Assembly (NCBI GenBank): GCA_023412455.1
Contig: JAEYNQ010000160.1
Span: forward strand, 1 to 29,774
Direction of reading: 5' to 3'
Length of the DNA stretch: 29,774 bases
Source: Bacillota bacterium
GTDB taxonomy: Bacteria > Bacillota > Clostridia > Lachnospirales > Cellulosilyticaceae
The notes under the pieces were generated by a model, which was given only the letters and a program-made list of their open reading frames with translations, was not told where the DNA came from and did not search any database. Both the position numbers and the translations under genes were made by a program. Of this stretch, positions 1-5,931 are shown in pieces; the stretch's first letter is position 1; each line of letters starts with the position of its first letter.

Positions 1-51
1 AAAATGAGGGCTCTGAGAGAGAAAAATGAGACGAGGACGAACGACATATAG
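1..51 (+). CDS. Possible 3' end of an upstream gene (partial)
   Basis: Frame 1 is open from the window edge to a TAG at 49-51 and encodes a short, charged, Arg/Lys/Glu-rich tail. A hairpin followed by a T-run begins 14 bases later, as expected after the end of a gene. With only 16 codons visible no family can be named, and the open stretch could be chance. Confidence 0.25.
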   Translation, partial: KMRALREKNETRTNDI

Positions 52-64
52 AGGGATGAGATAT

Positions 65-103
65 ACAGGTCTAGTATCCTCCACTAGGGATGCCTGTCTT
101 TTT
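65..103 (+). terminator. Rho-independent terminator upstream of tex
   Basis: ACAGG (65-69) pairs with CCTGT (93-97) and CTAGT (71-75) pairs with ACTAG (83-87), with a small asymmetric internal loop. TTTTT follows at 99-103. It probably ends the upstream transcript and separates it from tex. Confidence 0.5.
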
Positions 104-198
104 GGAAGATTTTGTGATAAGATAAAGATAATGTTGTTAAATAAGCGATGTCTTACTGAGAAGAAGGACTTCTTTTTAGTGGAGTAAGGAGAAGAAAA

Positions 199-2334
199 AT
201 GGATATTGTACAAATTTTACAAGACGAACTGAAAATAAAAAGAACCCAAGTAGAAAATACGATTAAGCTTATTGAAGAAGGAAATACCATTCCTTTTATT
301 GCTCGTTATCGTAAGGAGCTAACAGGTGGCTTAAATGACGAGGTACTGCGTAACTTTGGAGAGCGTTTTAATTATTTACAGAACCTAGAGGCCCGTAAAG
401 AGCAAGTGACTAAAAGTATTGAAGAACAAGGGAAGATGACAGAGGAATTAAGAAAGGCCATTGAAAAAGCCTCAACAGCTACAGAGGTAGAAGACCTTTA
501 CTTACCTTATCGTCCAAAAAAACGTACGAGGGCTACTATTGCCAGAGAAAAGGGACTTCAAGATTTAGCAGTAGCCATCAAGGAGCAAAAAGAAAAAGAT
601 ATCTATGGCTTAGCTCAGCAGTTTGTAGATGCTGAAAAAGGTGTGGAAACTGGAGAAGAAGCTTTAGCTGGTGCTAAAGATATTTTAGCCGAAGAAATCT
701 CAGATGAAGCCAGCCTGAGAGGGGCTATTCGTAAGGTTACCTTCCAAAAAGGATTATTAGTTTCTAAAGCCAAGGATGAGAAAGAAAAAACAGTTTATGA
801 GATGTATTATGACTACAGTGAAAAGTTAAGTACCCTACCAGGACATCGCATTTTGGCGATTAATCGTGGGGAGAATGAAAAAGCACTTTCTGTAAAGATT
901 GAAGCACCTGTAGAAGAGATTCTAGCTTATATGGATAGGCAGGTTATTCAAAAGGAGAGTACAACACGTACTTTGCTAGAGGAAGTCCTACAAGATAGTT
1001 ATAAAAGACTTATTGCACCTGCTGTAGAAAGAGATATTCGCAATGAGCTTTCACAAAAAGCAGAAGATGGGGCACTAGAAGTTTTTAAAAAGAATTTATA
1101 TCAACTTTTGATGCAAGCCCCCATTAAAGATCATAATGTAATGGGAGTTGACCCTGCATATCGTACAGGCTGCAAAATTGCAGTAGTAGATGGCACAGGT
1201 AAAAAATTGGCCAAAACCGTGGTATTCCCTACACCTCCTCAAAATAAAACAGAGGAAGCCAAAGAAACTCTCAAGAAGCTTATTGATCAGTATAAAGTGG
1301 ACCTTTTGTCTATTGGAAATGGTACAGCTTCTAGAGAGACAGAAAAATTTGTAGCAGAAATGCTAAAAGAAATTCCAAGGCCTATTCACTATGTTATTGT
1401 CAATGAGGCAGGGGCTTCTGTTTATTCAGCCTCTAAGTTAGCGACAGAAGAATTCCCCAATGATGATGTGGGGGTAAGAAGTGCTGTTTCCATTGCTAGA
1501 AGGCTTCAAGATCCATTAGCCGAACTGGTTAAAATTGACCCAAAAGCTATTGGGGTAGGCCAATATCAACATGATATGAATCAAAAACGTCTAGAAGAAA
1601 GCTTAGGTGGTGTAGTAGAAGGGGCAGTAAATGAAGTAGGCGTAGACATTAATACAGCCTCTGCCTCTTTACTGCAATATGTAGCTGGTATCAAAAAGAC
1701 AGTATCTCAGAACATAGTGGCATACCGTGAAGAAGTCGGTAAATTTGCTAGCCGTGCAGAGATTAAAAAGGTAAAGGGTTTAGGACCTAAAGTATTTGAA
1801 CAATGTGCAGGCTTCCTTCGCATTACAGATGGCAAAAACTTTTTAGATGCCACAGGTGTCCATCCCGAGTCTTATGATGTAGCGAAGCAGCTTATTGAGA
1901 AGGTAGGCTATACAAAAGAGGACTTAAAGAAACGTAATTTTGCAGGCATTCACCAAAAGATAGGTGATGTAGAGACCCTTGCTAAAGAGTTAGGAACAGG
2001 GGTTCCAACCTTACAAGATATTATTAAGGAACTGGAAAAACCAGGGCGTGACCCTCGTGAAGATATGCCAAAGCCTATTTTGCACAGTGACGTATTAGAG
2101 ATTAAAGACTTAAAGGTAGGGATGAAGCTAAAAGGTACCGTTAGAAATATTGTAGACTTTGGAGCTTTTGTGGATATAGGTGTCCATCAAGATGGATTGG
2201 TTCACCTTTCTCAAATGAGTCAAAAGTTTATTAAGCATCCTCTAGAAGTGGTGAAAGTAGGGGACATTGTAGAGGTTTCTATTATGGGGGTGGATGTGGA
2301 AAAAAATAAAATTTCGTTAAGTATGAAACAGTAA
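199..2334 (+). CDS. tex: Tex family S1 RNA-binding protein
   Basis: A 711-residue Tex (YdcI-like) protein, close to the usual 720-770. Tex proteins bind nucleic acid and are associated with transcription and RNA metabolism; the exact role is unsettled even in model species. Order of domains: helical N-terminal region (about 1-310), YqgF/RNase H-like domain beginning near residue 313 with MGVDPAYRTG, helix-hairpin-helix region around 480-550, and a C-terminal S1 domain (about 636-708) with the typical GTVRNIVDFGAFVDIG stretch. The ATG has AAGGAG about 10 bases upstream. A weak hairpin (CTTACT at 152-157 with AGTAAG at 183-188, inner AGAAG/CTTCT) reaches into the ribosome-binding region and could affect translation, but this is speculative. 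It appears monocistronic, followed by the FMN riboswitch. Confidence 0.95.
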   Translation: MDIVQILQDELKIKRTQVENTIKLIEEGNTIPFIARYRKELTGGLNDEVLRNFGERFNYLQNLEARKEQVTKSIEEQGKMTEELRKAIEKASTATEVEDLYLPYRPKKRTRATIAREKGLQDLAVAIKEQKEKDIYGLAQQFVDAEKGVETGEEALAGAKDILAEEISDEASLRGAIRKVTFQKGLLVSKAKDEKEKTVYEMYYDYSEKLSTLPGHRILAINRGENEKALSVKIEAPVEEILAYMDRQVIQKESTTRTLLEEVLQDSYKRLIAPAVERDIRNELSQKAEDGALEVFKKNLYQLLMQAPIKDHNVMGVDPAYRTGCKIAVVDGTGKKLAKTVVFPTPPQNKTEEAKETLKKLIDQYKVDLLSIGNGTASRETEKFVAEMLKEIPRPIHYVIVNEAGASVYSASKLATEEFPNDDVGVRSAVSIARRLQDPLAELVKIDPKAIGVGQYQHDMNQKRLEESLGGVVEGAVNEVGVDINTASASLLQYVAGIKKTVSQNIVAYREEVGKFASRAEIKKVKGLGPKVFEQCAGFLRITDGKNFLDATGVHPESYDVAKQLIEKVGYTKEDLKKRNFAGIHQKIGDVETLAKELGTGVPTLQDIIKELEKPGRDPREDMPKPILHSDVLEIKDLKVGMKLKGTVRNIVDFGAFVDIGVHQDGLVHLSQMSQKFIKHPLEVVKVGDIVEVSIMGVDVEKNKISLSMKQ

Positions 2335-2447
2335 TGGAAGTTTGAATTGATACAATGATTAAAATACAAAAATAATTTATAGTATCAGGTTGAATTTTAA
2401 AAAAATTATGTGTATACTTAATACAAGTGAATAAAAAAGAGTATGTC

Positions 2448-2566
2448 ACATTCTTCGGGGCAGGGTGAAATTCCCGACCGGCGGTTAGAGTCCGCGAGTG
2501 AAGCTTAGGTTTCATTGATTTGGTGAAATTCCAAAACCGACAGTACAGTCTGGATGGTAGAAGAGT
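2448..2566 (+). promoter_or_regulatory. FMN riboswitch (RFN element)
   Basis: The conserved RFN signature is plain: TTCTTCGGGGCAGGGTGAAA at the 5' side, CCCGACCGGCGGT in the middle, and ACCGACAGTACAGTCTGGAT plus GGTAGAAGA at the 3' side. It lies just upstream of a terminator hairpin and ribU. Established knowledge: FMN binding favours termination or blocks translation of riboflavin genes, so riboflavin uptake would fall when FMN is plentiful. Confidence 0.97.
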
Positions 2567-2608
2567 TGTAATTTATGAAGTAAGCTATTTTACTTACGCC
2601 TAAATTAG

Positions 2609-2644
2609 AGCAATCCACCTTAGAGAAGAGTGGATTGCTTTTTT
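2609..2644 (+). terminator. Riboswitch-controlled terminator before ribU
   Basis: A perfect 10-bp stem, AGCAATCCAC (2609-2618) with GTGGATTGCT (2630-2639), is followed by a T-run to 2644. It sits between the aptamer and the ribU ribosome binding site, the place expected of the expression platform. A second AT-rich hairpin at 2578-2597 lies between aptamer and terminator and may take part in the switch. Confidence 0.85.
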
Positions 2645-2680
2645 GGTATTCGCATAAACTATTTTTTAGGAGGAGTAAAA

Positions 2681-3244
2681 ATGCAAAACAATGTTAAAAA
2701 ATTAACCTCAATGGGAGTATTAATTGCCCTGTCTGTCGTTTTGGTGTACTTTATTCACTTTCCTATTTTTCCTATTGCGCCCTATTTGGAGTATGACCCA
2801 GCAGATATTCCTATTCTTATAGGTACTTTTGTATATGGGCCTTTAGCTGGTTTTATTATTACAGTAGTAGCATCTTTTATTCAAGGAATTACAGTAAGTA
2901 CAGGAAGCGGTTGGATTGGAATAATGATGCATGTTTTGGCTACAGGAAGTTTTGTACTAGTAGCAGGAAATATATATAAGAGAAATCATACTAAAAAGGG
3001 AGCTGTTTTATCACTTATAGTGGGAAGCTTAACAATGACGGTTACAATGATTTTATGGAATCTTTTCTTTACGCCTTTATTTTTGGGTGTACCTATGGAA
3101 GCTGTATTACCATTAATGCTACCTGCTATTATACCTTTTAATTTATTAAAAGCAGGGGTTAATGCTGTGATCAGCTATGTACTCTATAAACGGGTTAAAC
3201 AGTTTTTGACAGGAACACACGAACAAGTAGCTCCAAGTAAGTAA
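2681..3244 (+). CDS. ribU: Riboflavin ECF transporter S component RibU
   Basis: A 187-residue hydrophobic protein with about five to six membrane segments. It is the substrate-binding S component of an ECF transporter, which takes up riboflavin together with a shared energising module (EcfA/EcfA'/EcfT, not in this window). Identification rests on the RibU-like N-terminal half (DPADIPILIGTFVYGPLAG region) and, decisively, on the FMN riboswitch directly upstream. The ATG at 2681 follows AGGAGGAG with good spacing. An in-frame GTG at 2630 lies inside the terminator stem and is not a credible start. The basic C-terminal tail is short and cytoplasmic. A terminator closes the unit at 3293-3328. Confidence 0.93.
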   Translation: MQNNVKKLTSMGVLIALSVVLVYFIHFPIFPIAPYLEYDPADIPILIGTFVYGPLAGFIITVVASFIQGITVSTGSGWIGIMMHVLATGSFVLVAGNIYKRNHTKKGAVLSLIVGSLTMTVTMILWNLFFTPLFLGVPMEAVLPLMLPAIIPFNLLKAGVNAVISYVLYKRVKQFLTGTHEQVAPSK

Positions 3245-3292
3245 TAAAGAGTAGAACGTGTTTTATAGCTAAGAGAAAGACACTATATTAAA

Positions 3293-3328
3293 GGCCTTAA
3301 GCTAGAAGAGTTAGTTTAAGGTCTTTTT
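3293..3328 (+). terminator. Terminator after ribU
   Basis: CCTTAA (3295-3300) and the following bases pair with TTAAGG (3316-3321) with inner CTA/TAG pairs, followed by TTTTT at 3324-3328. Confidence 0.75.
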
Positions 3329-3447
3329 ATATGTCCTTTACTAGAAAGAAAAAATATTAAGGGATTAAAAACAAGGGGTACTTATATTTATTAAAGAATA
3401 AGCCATACTAAAGTTGGAATTTACTATTTGATAGATGGAGGTAGAGA

Positions 3448-3786
3448 ATGAAAAAACAAGTTTTAATGATGGCTTTAGTATTAAGTATGGGAATGACGAC
3501 TTTAGGAGCCTCTTTTTGTGTACTAGCATGCCCTAATTGTAGTCAAGTTGCTCAAATGGAGACAGATGCTTGTCACAAAATGTATCCTAAGTTAGTAGCA
3601 GCTTTACAAGCCCTTAAAGCAAAAGGTGTGATAACCAACAGCGCTATCCAATTGGTTCATGAATACTACGGTAAAATGAAGGATCAACTCCCAGCAGGAG
3701 ACGAAAAAGCGCTTTTAGAAAGTTTATATCAAAACAAACTCCTTTCTAAAGAAGTTTATGAACAACTCAAACAAGCTATAAACTAG
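3448..3786 (+). CDS. Small secreted or lipid-anchored helical protein, unknown function
   Basis: 112 residues. The N-terminus has a signal sequence (KK, then a hydrophobic run to about residue 27). VLAC at 25-28 resembles a lipobox, so Cys28 could be lipid-modified; alternatively C28-P-N-C31 is a CxxC motif in the mature protein. Cys24, Cys42 and His43 are also close by. The remainder is helical, with two similar helix-turn-helix units (around ALKAKGVITNSAI and LYQNKLLSKEVYEQL), reminiscent of small secreted DUF2680-type proteins, but I cannot assign a family. The start ATG follows a GGAGG at about 3436-3440. It stands alone between two terminators. Confidence 0.75.
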   Translation: MKKQVLMMALVLSMGMTTLGASFCVLACPNCSQVAQMETDACHKMYPKLVAALQALKAKGVITNSAIQLVHEYYGKMKDQLPAGDEKALLESLYQNKLLSKEVYEQLKQAIN

Positions 3787-3850
3787 TCTACAAAGTAAAT
3801 TGAAGAATCAAAAATAGATAAAGGTTTTATAGCTAATAAGCTAACAAGAA

Positions 3851-3891
3851 AATCTTAAACTTAGGATACAGCTGAGTTTAAGATTTTTTTT
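3851..3891 (+). terminator. Terminator after the small secreted protein gene
   Basis: A 14-bp stem with one G-T pair, AATCTTAAACTTAG (3851-3864) and CTGAGTTTAAGATT (3872-3885), runs directly into a T-tract ending at 3891. Confidence 0.88.
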
Positions 3892-3940
3892 GGATAAATG
3901 CGTTCTCACCCATTTATACAGGGATTATTTTTAAGCATTT

Positions 3941-4000
3941 AAGATGAGTTATACCTCTTAATAAGATAAGTTATACCTCTTAATAAGAAGTGGGAGGTAT
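3941..4000 (+). repeat. Two tandem 22-base repeats with a downstream inverted partner
   Basis: Units at 3941-3962 and 3963-3984 are adjacent and differ at one base (G/A at the sixth position); both contain AGTTATACCTCTTAAT. Just downstream, GAGGTAT (3994-4000) is the reverse complement of ATACCTC in each unit, so either unit could form a hairpin with it. The cluster is in the 325-base gap between the preceding terminator and the tsaE promoter. Function unknown. Confidence 0.7.
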
Positions 4001-4048
4001 ATTAAGAAGAGAAAAGGCAATATTTAGTAAGAGGAATGGGGAAAGAGG

Positions 4049-4077
4049 TTGAAAGTTTGTGGGCCTCGTATTAAAAT
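4049..4077 (+). promoter_or_regulatory. Promoter candidate for the tsaE operon
   Basis: TTGAAA (4049-4054) and TAAAAT (4072-4077) are separated by exactly 17 bases, a good vegetative-type promoter, 35 bases before the tsaE start. Confidence 0.6.
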
Positions 4078-4111
4078 AGGTGAATAGGTAAAAACAGGAG
4101 AGGACTAAAAA

Positions 4112-4531
4112 ATGTGTATTTATGAAAGTAGATCAGAAGAACAAACCTATCAGAAGGGCTATGAAATAGCCCGTAAGGCAAAAGTAGGTGATATTTACTG
4201 CTTGATTGGGGATTTAGGTGTAGGTAAAACTATTTTTTCAAAAGGTTTTGCCAGTGGACTGGGGATTACTGAAGCTGTAACGAGTCCCACTTTTACTATT
4301 GTACAGGAATATGAGGGAACGATGCCTCTTTATCATTTTGATATGTATCGTATAGAAGATCCAGATGAATTAGAAATGATAGGGTATGAGGATTATTTCT
4401 TTGGTGAAGGGGTTTGTTTGGTGGAATGGGCAAACAATGTACAAGAGGTTATTCCAAAAGAAGCTAAGTGGATAAGTATTGAAAAAGATTTAGAAAAAGG
4501 TTTTGATTACCGAAAAATCACTATAAGGTAG
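4112..4531 (+). CDS. tsaE: TsaE, tRNA t6A biosynthesis ATPase
   Basis: 139 residues, near the family length of about 150. TsaE is the ATPase that works with TsaB and TsaD in making N6-threonylcarbamoyladenosine at position 37 of ANN-decoding tRNAs. Visible features: P-loop GDLGVGKT at residues 33-40, the TSPTFTIVQEY segment near 57-67, the HFDMYRIEDPDEL stretch, and VEWANNV near 109. The start ATG follows AGGAGAGG. The stop TAG (4529-4531) is nine bases before the tsaB ATG, so the two are translated from one transcript. It is first in a three-gene unit; the partner tsaD is not in the window. Confidence 0.95.
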   Translation: MCIYESRSEEQTYQKGYEIARKAKVGDIYCLIGDLGVGKTIFSKGFASGLGITEAVTSPTFTIVQEYEGTMPLYHFDMYRIEDPDELEMIGYEDYFFGEGVCLVEWANNVQEVIPKEAKWISIEKDLEKGFDYRKITIR

Positions 4532-4540
4532 GTGAGAAAG

Positions 4541-5251
4541 ATGAACATATTAGCTATTGATGCTTCAGGTATAGCAGGGAGTGTGGCATATATTAAAGAA
4601 GGACGCTTGGTAGGAGAGTATTATATCTGCCATAAATTAACCCATTCTGAAACCATTATGCCTATGCTAGAGCATATGAAGAAGCTCATTGGAATAGAGT
4701 TAGAAAGTTTAGATGCTATTGGTGTAACCAGTGGACCAGGTTCTTTTACTGGGCTGCGTATTGGTGTGACCACTGCTAAAGCCTTGGCCCTTGCCCTAAA
4801 TATTCCTGTTGTGGGTATTCCTACATTGGATACACTGGCTTATAACTTAGTAGAGACAGACCATCTTATTTGTCCAATAATGGATGCCAGACGCAATCAA
4901 GTCTATACAGCCCTTTATAAGTGGCAAGGGAAAGAGCTTAAAAGGTTAACAGATTATTTAGCCATAGATTGTGATAAATTTATAGATACGTATCTCAAGC
5001 AAGCTGAAAAGGTCCTATTCTTAGGAGATGGTGTGTGGAATTATAAGGAGAAACTTATAGAAGCTTTAGGAGAGAGGGCTCATTTTGCCCCTAGCTACTT
5101 AAATCTTCAGCATGCCAGTACATTAGCTGCAGTAGCTGCTGAAGCCTATGAAAGAGGAGAGGCAGTAGATGCATCAGAATTTGTTCCTATGTACCTACGT
5201 AAATCACAAGCAGAACGTGAACGAGAAGAAAGAGAAAAAAATGAAGCTTAG
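4541..5251 (+). CDS. tsaB: TsaB, tRNA t6A biosynthesis protein
   Basis: 236 residues of the ASKHA-fold, non-catalytic partner of TsaD in the t6A complex. It begins with the phosphate-1-like motif (NILAIDAS) and carries the TsaB hallmark SGPGSFTGLRIG at residues 64-75. The ATG at 4541 is preceded by AGGTGAG overlapping the tsaE stop. A GTG at 4532 is in frame but would leave no room for a binding site. The 3' end overlaps rimI by 11 bases and encodes a Glu/Arg-rich tail whose purine-rich sequence also serves as the rimI ribosome binding site. Confidence 0.95.
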   Translation: MNILAIDASGIAGSVAYIKEGRLVGEYYICHKLTHSETIMPMLEHMKKLIGIELESLDAIGVTSGPGSFTGLRIGVTTAKALALALNIPVVGIPTLDTLAYNLVETDHLICPIMDARRNQVYTALYKWQGKELKRLTDYLAIDCDKFIDTYLKQAEKVLFLGDGVWNYKEKLIEALGERAHFAPSYLNLQHASTLAAVAAEAYERGEAVDASEFVPMYLRKSQAEREREEREKNEA

Positions 5252-5675
5252 ACAAATGCTTTTTAAGGATTTAGAGGCTGTTTATGCCATAGAATGTGAA
5301 AGTTTTAGCACGCCTTGGTCCATTGAGGCTATGAAAAAAGAACTGTGTAATCCACTCGCTTATTATGTGGTGATAGAAAAAGAGGAACAAGTTATAGGCT
5401 ATGGAGGCTTATGGACTGTAGGTGATGAAGGAGAAATTATTAATATTGCTGTCAAAAAAGATTATAGAGGACAAGGAATAGGTAAGGCTTTGTTGGAAGA
5501 AATCTTAGCTTATGCCAAGTTAAAAAAGGTAGTTCAAGTTAGTTTAGAAGTGAGAAAGAGTAATGCAATAGCTCAGCAGCTCTATAAGCATTTTGGATTT
5601 AAAGAAATAGCTGTACGAAAGGGCTATTATAGTGAACCTAAAGAAGATGCCTTGATTATGCAGCTTCTCATCTAA
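5241..5675 (+). CDS. rimI: RimI-like ribosomal protein S18 alanine N-acetyltransferase
   Basis: 144 residues, a single GNAT domain. RimI acetylates the N-terminal alanine of ribosomal protein S18 and sometimes other proteins. The acetyl-CoA loop YRGQGIGKALL is at residues 75-85, preceded by the beta-4 strand EIINIAVKKD and followed by EVRKSNAIAQQLYKHFGF, a typical RimI C-terminal motif. The ATG at 5241 lies inside the end of tsaB, with GAAAGAG-type purines upstream. Longer in-frame readings into tsaB are not credible. The tsaE-tsaB-rimI order is common in Firmicutes and supports the call over an unspecified GNAT. Confidence 0.9.
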   Translation: MKLRQMLFKDLEAVYAIECESFSTPWSIEAMKKELCNPLAYYVVIEKEEQVIGYGGLWTVGDEGEIINIAVKKDYRGQGIGKALLEEILAYAKLKKVVQVSLEVRKSNAIAQQLYKHFGFKEIAVRKGYYSEPKEDALIMQLLI

Positions 5676-5723
5676 GTTAAATTATGAAAGGAAGAGGTTA
5701 CACAAAAATAATATTTTTATGTT

Positions 5724-5772
5724 AAAAGTCCCACCCGATAAATGGATTCATCCAATATCGGGTGGGACTTTT
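5724..5772. terminator. Very strong hairpin, probably a terminator
   Basis: A perfect 17-bp stem (5724-5740 with 5756-5772, containing AGTCCCACCCGATA) is topped by a second 4-bp stem TGGA/TCCA with a TTCA loop. It begins with AAAA and ends with TTTT, so it could stop transcription either way. It follows rimI by 48 bases. The T-run is short for such a strong stem. Confidence 0.7.
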
Positions 5773-5931
5773 AGATAGGAATAAAGAGGGATCAAAAGCT
5801 ATTGATTAGCCTAATAAATGCCTTAATGAAATAGAGATTTAAAGGATAAAAACAAAAAGATTGCCACAATTTGTAGCTATTTGGGAAAGTGTTCGAGCCT
5901 TGGTGAATATAGTGATACAGGGGGGAATCAT

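Noticed and set aside
2630..2680. Longer start (GTG at 2630) for ribU
   Set aside because: It lies in the terminator stem of the riboswitch; the ATG at 2681 has an ideal binding site.
5169..5240. Longer N-terminus for the rimI protein inside tsaB
   Set aside because: The GNAT domain begins right at the ATG at 5241, and the extra residues are the out-of-frame reading of the tsaB tail.
5850..5905. tRNA-like stretch containing GTTCGAGCC
   Set aside because: No matching acceptor, D or anticodon stems could be formed around it.
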